Source of the DNA: Entomomonas asaccharolytica
GTDB taxonomy: Bacteria > Pseudomonadota > Gammaproteobacteria > Pseudomonadales > Pseudomonadaceae
Direction of reading: 5' to 3'
DNA length: 64,000 nucleotides
NCBI RefSeq assembly: GCF_016653615.1
Contig: NZ_CP067393.1
Coordinates: 2,185,673-2,249,672 of the forward strand
The notes beneath the pieces were generated by a model. The model searched no databases. It was not told where the DNA came from and saw only the letters and a list, made by a program, of their open reading frames with translations. Within the stretch, counting starts at the first letter, position 1; every line of letters begins with the position of its first letter. The position numbers and the translations under genes are program-made. This document shows positions 28,973 to 38,307 of the stretch, piece by piece.

Positions 28973-29584
28973 CTATTTCTCCAGACGCTCAATCAACTGT
29001 TGCTGATATTCAGATAGTTTTGAACTCGATACCGCTTGAAACACCAAGGGCGGTAAATATGTCATACCTGTATGTAGGGCGCTTGCTTGCATAGGAGTAA
29101 ATACATCTTCTAGATTTATACCGACTCTGCCTGTTTTTCCATAAGTAGTACTACCTCCCGCAGCAGTGGTTACCACTAACATTTCCTTCCCTTGCCATGA
29201 TCCAGGACCTACACTCCCCCAAACATCATTCATATAGGCTTTCATCATGGGAGTGATATTGAACCAGTGGGTTGGGAACATAAATACAATACGGTCATGC
29301 TGACGAGTAATTTCACGTTCCTTTTCTCCGTCAATAGCACGTGTATCATAACCATAAATGCTTTCCAGATTACGTATGGTAACGTTATCAACGCTTTCTG
29401 CAGCCTGTTGTAACCCTTTGATCATAACTGATCGTTCAGGGTAAGGATGGGAAACAATAAGCAGAGTTTTGATATTAGTTTTATATGGTTTGTCAGCTGC
29501 CAGTGCACTATTGGTGCTGAATAAACCGCAAGCCAATGAAAATACTAAAGCTAATCCTGTTTTCAACAGATTATATTGTTGCAT
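28973..29584 (-). CDS. Exported flavodoxin-fold NAD(P)H oxidoreductase
   Basis: The 203-residue protein is of the NQO/MdaB/KefF flavodoxin-like fold, with LLIVSHPYPERS at the FMN site and VFMFPTHWFNITPMMKAYMNDVW as the second conserved segment. It begins with a clear Sec signal (LLKTGLALVFSLACGLFSTNSALAA). AAGGAG lies before the ATG. It probably reduces quinones or similar substrates, but export of an FMN/NAD(P)H enzyme is odd. It is upstream of the reductase gene in the same direction and divergent from the AraC-type relic, which would be its regulator by position. Confidence 0.85.
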   Translation of the reverse strand: MQQYNLLKTGLALVFSLACGLFSTNSALAADKPYKTNIKTLLIVSHPYPERSVMIKGLQQAAESVDNVTIRNLESIYGYDTRAIDGEKEREITRQHDRIVFMFPTHWFNITPMMKAYMNDVWGSVGPGSWQGKEMLVVTTAAGGSTTYGKTGRVGINLEDVFTPMQASALHTGMTYLPPLVFQAVSSSKLSEYQQQLIERLEK

Positions 29585-29825
29585 AGTTAAACTCCTTTAA
29601 TAAATTGACCATCTAATTAATAAGCTGAGTATTGTATTTGTAACCTTTGCTCTAGCTGCTTAACGGAGGCTTTTCTATTTTAGGGAAATTAATGGGTTTC
29701 TGATAGACATAAATCTGCTTGATTATTGCCTAATCCAGCCAAAACTTTATGGTTTATTCAATGACCAAAATGTGTCGGAAAATTGCTTTCACGATTTGGG
29801 CTAATTTAATATAAGGGAGAGTGCT

Positions 29826-30632
29826 ATGAATCAATATTTAAACGAGATATAGACACATGCACTGTTGAAAGAAAAACTTCTCAACTTAGTGCCACATCAG
29901 GATCGTATTGCGACTACGATTGTTGGCTTGATGTTAAGCCGCATAAATAATAGCAATGCAGCTGAAAGCTGCTTTTATCAACCCATGGTGGCGATTATTG
30001 TTCAAGGTTTTAAAAGTTCGTTGATCGGTAATGAAGAATACAATTATGGTGAAGGTAGCTGCATGGTGGTGGGTGTCCATATGCTAGGCATTTACTACAT
30101 TTTAGAAATATCGCTAGAACAACCCTTTTTATCCATGTCATTAAAGTTAGAACATTATATCAACTCTCAACTGTTAGCTAGATTACCAGCACTGACTCGT
30201 CCTAAGTCAAACTCGCCTAAAGCGAACGTTGTTTCAGAAACGCCTTTTGCTGTATTAAAAGCGTTTGTTCATTTGATTGATCTTCTTAATACGTTGGAAA
30301 GAATCCCAGTGCTTGCACCAATGATTGTTCGAAAAATTCACTTTCATCTTTTGGCTGATATTCAACTTCCTTTAGAAAATATAACACGAGTAGATGGACT
30401 TAAAGTACTTCGCTCAATTGAAAATATAGGGGCTTTATCCATTTCTGAAAAGTGTAGAGGTTGGCTCAATGAACTGTTTCGTCATGCTATTGTAGAGGGG
30501 CTTATAAATCATAATCCAGCAGCCGATATAGACATTGTGGCATTACCACAAAAACCAACCCAAAATAATCCCTATTTAAAAATGGATGAACTACCAGATT
30601 CTATAAAAACACTCAATAACTATTTTATTTAA
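29826..30632 (+). pseudogene. Chimeric relic: AraC-type regulator N-terminus fused to integrase core-binding domain
   Basis: The original start is the ATG at 29826 (good GGGAGAG upstream), but codon 9 is TAG (29850-29852); only a TTG at 29865 opens the remaining 255 codons. Up to about 30360 the frame matches the AraC_N ligand domain (FYQPMVAIIVQGFKSSLIGN, YILEISLEQPFLSMSLKLE, VRKIHFHLLAD). After that the usual HTH of the regulator is absent and the frame continues into LENITRVDGLKVLRSIEN and LFRHAIVEGLINHNPAADI, the core-binding domain of a P4-type integrase, before stopping. It is therefore a fusion created by recombination or deletion, without a DNA-binding domain of either parent that could act as a normal regulator. 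Confidence 0.8.
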
Positions 30633-30785
30633 TTCTTTAATAATCTCATTGGCTGTCTAATCTACCTCTAACATTGTCATAGTCTATTCATTCAAATGAA
30701 ATGATAAATAAGCAAATTATCACATTTTGGGATAATTATGAGCGTAGCTGATATTCGATTTAGGATTTTTATGAGATAACCATAA

Positions 30786-30912
30786 CAACTAGCTGATGTT
30801 TTTGGTAAACCACAATCATTTGAAAATAGTGTAAAACTATTAGATATTGTAGAGTTTATGTACATTTCTTAGCTATGAGCGCTTGACCCTTTTAAAACAC
30901 TAAAACAACTTA
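30786..30912 (+). pseudogene. Relic of an XRE-type helix-turn-helix gene
   Basis: The frame reads QLADVFGKPQSF, then a degraded turn and LLDIVEFMYIS, a stop, and ALDPFKTLKQL. This follows the pattern of an XRE HTH domain (QLADVFGKPQSFVSKYE..., LDIIEF) but lacks part of the recognition helix and has two in-frame stops. It is a remnant only. Confidence 0.6.
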
Positions 30913-30984
30913 CAATAAAGATAAGCTACTTACCCCTGCCAAATTTTCATGACTGAAAAAAACAATCTGATTACATAAAACCAT

Positions 30985-31118
30985 TCCTTAGCATTCTCCA
31001 TATCTAGTTGCTGTGAAATAGTTAATTGTTTGGTGGGAATATGGGGTGCAGCGATCCCATAACTTTGTAATAATAGTTTAGTTTGTTATTCACCTAATTG
31101 GAGTTGCTTGGTAATAAA
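30985..31118 (-). pseudogene. Degenerate duplicate of the 5' end of the neighbouring membrane gene
   Basis: Translated on the minus strand this stretch reads LLLQSYGIAAPHIPTKQL, then QQLDMENAK, closely matching the N-terminus of the protein at 31129-32232 (LLSQSYGIAPPPVPTNQL, QQLDIENAT). It has an in-frame stop replacing a Gln codon and ends after about 40 codons. It is a leftover of a second copy of that gene, immediately downstream of the intact one. Confidence 0.75.
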
Positions 31119-31128
31119 TAAAATACTA

Positions 31129-32232
31129 TTACTGTTGTTTATACTGCTCAGCATAGTCCTTGATGGTTAGTCCTTTTAGGTAGGCTGATTGGGCGCGTTG
31201 GCTTTGCTTTTTAAGTTCTTCTGTTGGTTTTACCCATTGTTCTGGGGGAATAGGTTTTGACCAGTTAAGCAGTGGTAGTGGTCGAACTATTTTGGGGTGC
31301 TTATTTAGCCATGTGGCAATATAACAGGGTAAAGTCCAAGCACTGCAAATATGAATGATTAACCACCAGAGGTAATTAAGGGGTTTGCCCTCTTTACGCA
31401 CTCTATTTTTCACTGCATAAAAATAGGGTACACTGCCTTCAGGGTATTGAAAGCTTAATTGCTCATAGTATTCAAAACTATCCTTTGGTAAATCTTCTAG
31501 CTTGATACTGTCTTTGTTTAAGGCTGCGGCTGTTTTAGTTTTTTTGTTTAAAGCGTCCAAGCCCTCTTCCATATAGACACGAATTGCTTCCCATTCACCA
31601 ATGGCTAACTGTTCCATTGGATAGTCCATGGTTAACTCGCCTTGTTCTTGACTTTTTAAGTCAGGAAAACCTAAGGTTAACGCTGCACCCTCAATCGCAT
31701 AATACATGGTCACTTGTTGTTTACGGGATATGGTAGCCTGTATTTGCTCCCAATTGGCAATAATATTTCTGCCTGAAGGTAAAATACAATAGACCTGACG
31801 TTTTTCACGGTTAAAACGAATAGGGACTTGGTTATTTTTTTGCGCCCAACTGTATACTGAGAGTACTAGTAAGAGTAGAGCCATTCCTCCAACAATAAGA
31901 GGATATAAAAACCATGACTCTATAGTTCCTATCTTAATCGCTTCCCATATACCAAAAGATTTCTTTGTATAGTAATAATAAATAACTACTAAGTGAGTGA
32001 ATAGTACAGGTATTGTTAAAATAGAAAGATTACCAAAACACAATCTGCTACCAAATTGAAATCCCCAATAATCCGCTTTACCATAATCAATATAGGTATT
32101 AGTGGCATTCTCTATATCCAGTTGTTGCGGAATCGCTAATTGATTGGTGGGCACTGGAGGTGGAGCTATCCCATAGCTTTGTGATAATAGTTTAGTTTGT
32201 TGTTCACCTAATTGGGTTGGGTTATTCGCCAT
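31129..32232 (-). CDS. DUF6708-like membrane protein, probable immunity or accessory protein for the pore-former
   Basis: The 367-residue form starts at the ATG at 32230-32232, overlapping the end of the effector gene by 11 bases; a GTG at 32244 would add four residues. Two transmembrane helices lie near 65-85 and 110-130, followed by a soluble domain (PIRFNREKRQVYCILPSG...), a third hydrophobic stretch near 285-305 (YLWWLIIHICSAWTLPCYIATWL) and a basic tail. The layout fits the DUF6708 family, found beside T6SS effectors. An inner-membrane protein overlapping a membrane-targeting effector gene is the expected immunity design. The role is inferred from context. Confidence 0.6.
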   Translation of the reverse strand: MANNPTQLGEQQTKLLSQSYGIAPPPVPTNQLAIPQQLDIENATNTYIDYGKADYWGFQFGSRLCFGNLSILTIPVLFTHLVVIYYYYTKKSFGIWEAIKIGTIESWFLYPLIVGGMALLLLVLSVYSWAQKNNQVPIRFNREKRQVYCILPSGRNIIANWEQIQATISRKQQVTMYYAIEGAALTLGFPDLKSQEQGELTMDYPMEQLAIGEWEAIRVYMEEGLDALNKKTKTAAALNKDSIKLEDLPKDSFEYYEQLSFQYPEGSVPYFYAVKNRVRKEGKPLNYLWWLIIHICSAWTLPCYIATWLNKHPKIVRPLPLLNWSKPIPPEQWVKPTEELKKQSQRAQSAYLKGLTIKDYAEQYKQQ

Positions 32233-35200
32233 AACTGATAGCACCGTAATACATTGAAAGTTGCGTTAAAGAGGTTTTTTTTGATTGCTTTTTACCTTGA
32301 ATAATAACAGGTTGTTCCTTATTGGGTATATCCCAACTATCAAAAACCAGTTGATATTCTAAACCCTTATTATGTACTTCAACGGGAAATTCTGGTGCTA
32401 GGTCTGTTTCGTGCATTAAGTTAATGGTTAATATCCCTTGTTGTGAGTCATCCCATTCTCGCTCACTTAGCCAAGGTAATCGCCATTCTAATGTCATGGG
32501 GCCCATTGGTTGAATAATTTGGGTATTTTGTTGCAAGTAAGTCCCTAAATGCTCCGTATCAGGGGTAGAAACGGTTTCACCTATGCTTTTGGCTGACTGC
32601 CATGCACCATAAGGGAAAAATGCAATTCCCAGTGCTTGTTGAGTATATGTAGGCTTATACGGTATACCATTGCGCCATAGTGCTTGCCATGCTATTGAAC
32701 GTTCAGGCAGGGTGGACATATCTTGCCCAGGAACCCTTAACCTTAAAACTCGCCAGTATTGCCCATTATCTTGTACTGTACCATGATCTTCTATCCAAGG
32801 CATCAGGAGAATATTGGCTAAATATTGGTTATGTTGCTGTTCTGTCCAACCTTGAATATCGCGTCCCCAACAGCCTTTATGAAGCCACTTTTGCATTTCA
32901 GTTAGGTTAAAGTAGTTATAGGCATATTCACCAACTACCTGCAATATAGTTAGCGCTATACCTATTGGGGTAAGTCTAGCTAGTGCTGTAGTAAATTGAG
33001 CACCTCGTAATGCCCAAACCACAGCACGTGCTGCTGTATAAGCCTCTCTTGCTTGCCCCACCAAAGCAGCACTACGAACTGCACCATACGCTTGATTGAC
33101 ACCCCGCAAATCGCGCCATAAACCATAGCCTTGTGTAACTACATGCTTTGTTCCAACACCACTAACACTCGCTGAAAGAACACTGATACCTAATTGGCCA
33201 AAAGCAGTGACTTTAGCTGCTGCATCACCATAATAAATGGAATCAATCCAACGGGATTGATTAAGGTAAATATTTAATAAGGCAGCAGGTAAACCAAGTA
33301 ACTGGGCTGCTGAACCCACTATTAAGGAGAAACGACCTAAACGGGTGGCTAACTGAATACCTGCGGCGTCATCTAATTGTTTGATATGGGCAATTGCATG
33401 ATTAGTAATACCCACATACATCGCTTGAACAATACCAAGGGCCGAGGAAAGAGTTCCTGTACCTGTTGCAGCTACAGACATGATATCTATTTTTGAAGTA
33501 TTTTCTTTATTAAGAAATTCACTAAATGTTGCTTGAAAATTATTCCATTGAAAAACAAACAATACCGCAGGTAGCCATGCTGAATTAAAGGCTTTAGCCG
33601 CACTGCCTGAAATACCATAACCACGTAATACCCCTTTACTAATTAGGCTTTGCTCTAAGGCTACAAGCTGTGATTGTTGACTGGTAAGCCCTCGCCCTCG
33701 AAAGCCAAAAGCTACTTCCCCCTCACGCAATGGACTGGTACTTTTCTGTATTTCTTGTTCTGCGCTTATAATGTCATTGCTTAGCCCTGCAATTTGTTGT
33801 TTTTTGGCTTCAATCTGTGCTTGTTTCTGATCCCTTACTTCACGCCAATTGGGTGCAAAATTGGTTTTCATGCGGTTAATACGTTTAATTTCTCGCATCA
33901 GTTGGTTAATATCACGATGAATACCATTAATGGTGGCACTGGCTGTACCTATCCGCTCGAAATGTTGATAAATTGCAGTAAGATCACTTGGATTTTGAGT
34001 GGTTACAATAAAACCTTGTTTTTGGATGGCAATTAAAAACGCTGCTCGTTGCCTTGGTTTTAGTTCTCCCATGATTTTTTCAAGCTGTTGTAAGCTATTG
34101 ATAACCGTACCCTGTTGCTCAGGCGAGAACTGTTGAGTACGCATTTCATCTAGTTTAGCCATCAAGCCTTCTTGGATAGCAGGGTTGATATTGACTTGAA
34201 TAGTTTTTTCAAGGTTACGTATATCTAAGTCATCACTAGTAAACATACGCATATAGTCTTTACCCAACGCATTACTCATTGCTTGTTCTGCACTAGGCAT
34301 GCCTTTTATAATATCCATTAAATCACCTTTGTAATCGATGATTCCTTTAATGGCAGGGGTTAGATAATTACTAGCAGAGAAGTTAGTTTGAAAGGCAGGG
34401 AATAAGTATTGTGGGTATAGATCAAAAAAATCAGCTAGTTTGGTAATTAACTCATCTGTTCTTAATAAATCTTTGGTACAAGCACATTCTACTTTTAATG
34501 CAGCTTTGTATTGCTCCTGTTGGGCATTATCGAAATACCAAGTAGCACGATGGAAATGGGTTGTATAAAGGTAATAACGGTCTTCACTGATTTTATCTAG
34601 ACGATCCCCCCAATATTTCATTCTTGGCTTTTCTACTTTTAGGTAGTTTTGCATTTCATGAAGGTTGGATAATTTATTTACACCTCTATGTCCCCATACA
34701 CTACCATAAAGGTAACGAAGCTGGTTATCTTTTAATGTTTCTATTTCATCTTTATGGCTATTGTATATTGCTTCAGTAAGAGCTGTGACCATAGCTTGTT
34801 TCTTTGCAGCTAGCTCTTGCTCAAGTTCTTTATACCACTCAGCTACAACCATATAATTTTGTAGCTCATGATCGGACAGTTTAGTACTATCTGTCCCTTC
34901 TGGAATATCTAAGGTCCATTTAAAGCCTGCTTTATATTCGGCATCAATTTTAATCGTAATATAGTCAAAAACTGTTTGTCGCTGTTCTGCTGTTAATTCT
35001 TCCATCCAAGATGGAGCACCTTTTGTTAAGGCATTTGTTTCGGTTATTTGTAAGGTTGAATCAATATAGTTGGCTATACTGTATTTTAGGAAGTTATCAC
35101 CTTGTTGGTCTTGGATATTTGCCCAATCGTCCATCCATTGTACGACAAGTTCTTGTTCATTAGCTAAATCAAGCATCATGCCAATATAGTCTTCTACCGC

Positions 35201-35962
35201 GACAAAAAGATAGTTACCATTATTGTGTTCAGGAAGTACTTGTTGAGTTAATTTACCAATGGCTTCCTGTTTATATTGGCTATTGTTCTTATCTTCCCAA
35301 CTAAATGGCTGAGATTCAGTTTCAAAAATAGGGGTATATCCTGCTGGAAGCTGTGTTGTTTGCTGTACAAACTCAGCAATCTCTGTTTCTGCTTTATCTT
35401 TAGTTAGTAGATGTTGACTCTGGTAGCTACAATTCACTCCCTTTAGATCAACAGCTTGCATAAATAGATCACGATCAGCTTTTTGACGTACTTGGTTGCA
35501 TTTTTCATCGGTCCACTGAATTTCAGAGAAGGCAAAATAAAGTATTCTATTTTTTTCAAATATTAATGCTTTATCTTTGGCTGAACCTTGATAAATTTGG
35601 TGATAAGCAGCACGACTGGCAGGTTCCATATAACCGCCTTTGTAAGTACGCTGCCTAACAATACCAGCAGATAGGGAGTATTCATAGATTCGGTTGTCAG
35701 TATCATCAACAACATATAACCAGCCATCACGCATAACCCGATAGCCTATTTTATGGCTATGCATGGTATGGTCAGCGATTAATGCAGAGGCACTGCTATT
35801 TTGTTGATTATTTTCAACAAGGGCATATCGTATAGGGATAAGTTGTACCGTGTTCGCAGTTAGTGGACAGCTGCCAGACTGTGTAGGCTGGCTGGCATCC
35901 ATTTCGGCAGCAGCTTGATTTGCATCTAACTTTGAAGTATCTAGGATAGTATCTGTTGTCAT
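32222..35962 (-). CDS. T6SS effector of the VasX / BTH_I2691 (MIX-containing) type
   Basis: The 1246-residue protein has an N-terminal region typical of VasX-like effectors (residues 30-200: VQLIPIRYALVE, YRVMRDGWLYVVDD, YEYSL, FAFSEIQWT), which marks MIX-type T6SS cargo. A central helical part follows, with a coiled coil near 700-745. At least four hydrophobic segments between about 825 and 1010 (SVAATGTGTLSSALGIVQAM, LIVGSAAQLLGLPAALLNIYL, ALTILQVVGEYAYNYF) are consistent with a colicin-like pore-forming action on the inner membrane. The N-terminus has no signal. AAGGA precedes the ATG, and the DUF4123 adaptor gene ends 11 bases upstream. The immunity candidate overlaps its 3' end. Confidence 0.78.
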   Translation of the reverse strand: MTTDTILDTSKLDANQAAAEMDASQPTQSGSCPLTANTVQLIPIRYALVENNQQNSSASALIADHTMHSHKIGYRVMRDGWLYVVDDTDNRIYEYSLSAGIVRQRTYKGGYMEPASRAAYHQIYQGSAKDKALIFEKNRILYFAFSEIQWTDEKCNQVRQKADRDLFMQAVDLKGVNCSYQSQHLLTKDKAETEIAEFVQQTTQLPAGYTPIFETESQPFSWEDKNNSQYKQEAIGKLTQQVLPEHNNGNYLFVAVEDYIGMMLDLANEQELVVQWMDDWANIQDQQGDNFLKYSIANYIDSTLQITETNALTKGAPSWMEELTAEQRQTVFDYITIKIDAEYKAGFKWTLDIPEGTDSTKLSDHELQNYMVVAEWYKELEQELAAKKQAMVTALTEAIYNSHKDEIETLKDNQLRYLYGSVWGHRGVNKLSNLHEMQNYLKVEKPRMKYWGDRLDKISEDRYYLYTTHFHRATWYFDNAQQEQYKAALKVECACTKDLLRTDELITKLADFFDLYPQYLFPAFQTNFSASNYLTPAIKGIIDYKGDLMDIIKGMPSAEQAMSNALGKDYMRMFTSDDLDIRNLEKTIQVNINPAIQEGLMAKLDEMRTQQFSPEQQGTVINSLQQLEKIMGELKPRQRAAFLIAIQKQGFIVTTQNPSDLTAIYQHFERIGTASATINGIHRDINQLMREIKRINRMKTNFAPNWREVRDQKQAQIEAKKQQIAGLSNDIISAEQEIQKSTSPLREGEVAFGFRGRGLTSQQSQLVALEQSLISKGVLRGYGISGSAAKAFNSAWLPAVLFVFQWNNFQATFSEFLNKENTSKIDIMSVAATGTGTLSSALGIVQAMYVGITNHAIAHIKQLDDAAGIQLATRLGRFSLIVGSAAQLLGLPAALLNIYLNQSRWIDSIYYGDAAAKVTAFGQLGISVLSASVSGVGTKHVVTQGYGLWRDLRGVNQAYGAVRSAALVGQAREAYTAARAVVWALRGAQFTTALARLTPIGIALTILQVVGEYAYNYFNLTEMQKWLHKGCWGRDIQGWTEQQHNQYLANILLMPWIEDHGTVQDNGQYWRVLRLRVPGQDMSTLPERSIAWQALWRNGIPYKPTYTQQALGIAFFPYGAWQSAKSIGETVSTPDTEHLGTYLQQNTQIIQPMGPMTLEWRLPWLSEREWDDSQQGILTINLMHETDLAPEFPVEVHNKGLEYQLVFDSWDIPNKEQPVIIQGKKQSKKTSLTQLSMYYGAISYGE

Positions 35963-35973
35963 AATAAATTCCT

Positions 35974-36849
35974 TTATGCCCTTGCACTTTTAGCCAGAAG
36001 CTGAGCAAGATCAGATGCCTCTTTTAGTGAAGAAACATCTTTTTTATTTACTAATTGTGAAAGTTCTGGATAGTTTTCTAATGTCTCATCACCTAAATAA
36101 CCATGGATATTAAGGTAATAGGCCTGTGCCATTGGGGTGCTATAAGTTAATTGATTGGCTTCATAAATCAGATGGTCAATGGCTTGTTTTTTAGTTTCTT
36201 TAGGATAGTGAGCTAAGAAGTTTGGGAAATAACGATCCATGTGTTGATGAAGTTTGTGATTAGTTCGTTTTATTTCTAGTTGATCTAATGCTTCGTTTTG
36301 CTCATTACTTAGTTGATAAGGTATTGTCAATGGATGAATATCTTTTTCTGGTCGTTGGTAAGTATTTACCTGATTATCAATGATGTTGGCGGTAAAAACC
36401 TGCTTGAAAGGACCAAAAAAAACAGTATCTGCTTGCTTTTCAGCTAGGCCAAAAAGGGCATCAGCTACCATTGGATCAGCAATTTTTAAGATAACTTGTT
36501 CCTCATTAGGTTGCTTTACAATGAGTAAATTTCTTAGGTGTTTAACTTGCTCTTCCCATGAAGCATCACTAATCAACAAATAGCCCCATTCCTCACCCAA
36601 ATGAGATAAATAATTTTTTAGGTGAGGATTATTGCTGTTATCTATTTTTACTAAACAAGGCGAAACTTCATAAAGTTCAGCAAAAGGAGTCTGTAAATAA
36701 AGCACTTCAAATTTGGACTGATTGCGTTGACTATAAAAACCATGCAACAAATTTTTAATCGTAATACCATCTAGCAATAGGCTAATCGATTCAGCTTGCC
36801 AAGGAAGCTGTTGTATTCGCTGTATCAGCGTTGTTTGTAATGTTTCCAT
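35974..36849 (-). CDS. DUF4123 T6SS effector adaptor (Tap/TEC-like)
   Basis: The 291-residue cytoplasmic protein carries the DUF4123 pattern: a beta-rich N-terminus (SISLLLDGITIKNLLHGF), FAELYEVSPCLVKI, GYLLISDASWEEQVKHLRNLL and the FFGPFKQVF strand. DUF4123 proteins load specific effectors onto the matching VgrG. Its place directly upstream of the VasX-like gene, and in the operon of the second VgrG, identifies its cargo with good confidence. Confidence 0.85.
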   Translation of the reverse strand: METLQTTLIQRIQQLPWQAESISLLLDGITIKNLLHGFYSQRNQSKFEVLYLQTPFAELYEVSPCLVKIDNSNNPHLKNYLSHLGEEWGYLLISDASWEEQVKHLRNLLIVKQPNEEQVILKIADPMVADALFGLAEKQADTVFFGPFKQVFTANIIDNQVNTYQRPEKDIHPLTIPYQLSNEQNEALDQLEIKRTNHKLHQHMDRYFPNFLAHYPKETKKQAIDHLIYEANQLTYSTPMAQAYYLNIHGYLGDETLENYPELSQLVNKKDVSSLKEASDLAQLLAKSARA

Positions 36850-36868
36850 TAGTTACTCGACCCTTTAT

Positions 36869-37366
36869 TTACTCAGGTATTCGCTTTTTAGTGATGTCTT
36901 GTTTAGGAATAGAGATGGTAGGAGTGTTGTAATCTTTATAATGACTACCACTATAAATAATTCGGCAAGTAGGATCATTTACAACATAGAATTTATCATT
37001 TTCGAAAATATAGCCTTTGTAGCGATCTTCTTGTTGGAGGTTTAAAAAACTAAAGTCTATCTCTGCAATATAGGTATATTGATTATCTATAGCAGGAGTA
37101 ACTCTACCATCAATATATTTTGTTTGTTGTTGGCCATTATTTGATAGTTCAACTTTACAAGCAAACAAAGGGACAGCCAAAACTTGGGGACGTATTTGTT
37201 CTTTATCATAGACAAAAAATACACCATAATCACGATCATCGTATGTAATAGGATCATATCTATTTTTTATTACATCGTAACCATCATATTTAATATGTAA
37301 AGACTCAACGGAGCTACAGCCCAGCATTAATAAACTTGCCGCTATACAAATAATTATTTTCTTCAT
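36869..37366 (-). CDS. Lipoprotein, candidate immunity to the lipase effector
   Basis: The 165-residue protein begins with a typical lipoprotein signal (KKIIICIAASLLMLGCSS, lipobox LGC). The mature part is beta-rich and I do not recognise a family. It follows the lipase gene by 17 bases. Known T6SS phospholipase effectors are neutralised by periplasmic, often lipidated, Tli proteins encoded next to them. The function is inferred from location and export. Confidence 0.6.
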   Translation of the reverse strand: MKKIIICIAASLLMLGCSSVESLHIKYDGYDVIKNRYDPITYDDRDYGVFFVYDKEQIRPQVLAVPLFACKVELSNNGQQQTKYIDGRVTPAIDNQYTYIAEIDFSFLNLQQEDRYKGYIFENDKFYVVNDPTCRIIYSGSHYKDYNTPTISIPKQDITKKRIPE

Positions 37367-37383
37367 GGTATGCCCTCTTTACC

Positions 37384-38307
37384 TTATTTATTCAGCCACT
37401 GTAATAAACTTTGCTTTAAAATTTCAATAGGTGTTTGTTCATCCTTTGATATAACTGATAGTTTTTCTTCCTCATCTCGATCTCTTGGCTCTTGTGATGG
37501 GGAAACTTTAATTAAACCAGCTCTCCATTGCACTGCATCTTCAGCATAAGCATGGGATACCTTTGAAATATATGAATGGGTAGGTAATAAGGCCGTTGTT
37601 GGTTGGTAACTACCAAGAAACGGTTTACGGAAACCTGGTATCCATCGTTCTCCCATTTTAGCTATAAAATTATCAAATCCTTTACCAATTAGCTTTATAT
37701 TAATCCAAGCATTTTCAGTTTTAGGGCTTGGCGGATCATCGGTAATAACGCGGCTAATTAGTCGCACAATAGCACCTAGACCTACTGGATCTATTGTTAT
37801 TAAATAATGCACTGGATAATCATTTTTTACTAGGTAACTGGCTAAATGAGCGCCATTCCACCCCCCTAAACTATGTCCAATAATTACTATCTTAAGGTTT
37901 TTAATCTCATCCTCTGTTCTTGCATTCAATTCTGAGTTTGCAACTGGTGCTGGTGGTATACCCGATTGCTCGTAATTTTTTTTATGACAAATATAATCCT
38001 GGATAATAGTATCCATATGTTTTTGTCTAAAAACCTCGTTATACCCTAAATAAGCACAATAATATCGACTATTATCAATTGTTGTTTCTTTTAATATTAT
38101 TCTCTGTTCTATATAGCGCTTAACACCAATAACATTGTAATAAGGCCCTGCGAAAAAATAGCTTTCTTTGTCACCAGCACCACCAATATAGAGTATTAAC
38201 ACATCCGTTGTAGGGCGATTTTTACCTAACTTTTGAGTAGTGATAGTACCTTCAGGAGAGGTAAAACTACTAGTCAGTTCATCTTTGAATTGATCTTTTA
38301 ATGACAT
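37384..38307 (-). CDS. T6SS lipase effector (alpha/beta hydrolase, GHSLGG)
   Basis: The 307-residue protein has the nucleophile elbow GHSLGG with Ser146, a candidate acid Asp173 (LITIDPVGLG) and a candidate His243 or His251 (PTHSY, SHAYAEDAVQW). There is no signal peptide. Its ATG overlaps the VgrG stop (TAATG), so the two are translationally coupled, which points to a VgrG-delivered phospholipase. The motif matches the GxSxG Tle group rather than the HxKxxxxD Tle5 group; I cannot place it in one of Tle1-4. Its immunity candidate is the lipoprotein downstream. Confidence 0.75.
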   Translation of the reverse strand: MSLKDQFKDELTSSFTSPEGTITTQKLGKNRPTTDVLILYIGGAGDKESYFFAGPYYNVIGVKRYIEQRIILKETTIDNSRYYCAYLGYNEVFRQKHMDTIIQDYICHKKNYEQSGIPPAPVANSELNARTEDEIKNLKIVIIGHSLGGWNGAHLASYLVKNDYPVHYLITIDPVGLGAIVRLISRVITDDPPSPKTENAWINIKLIGKGFDNFIAKMGERWIPGFRKPFLGSYQPTTALLPTHSYISKVSHAYAEDAVQWRAGLIKVSPSQEPRDRDEEEKLSVISKDEQTPIEILKQSLLQWLNK

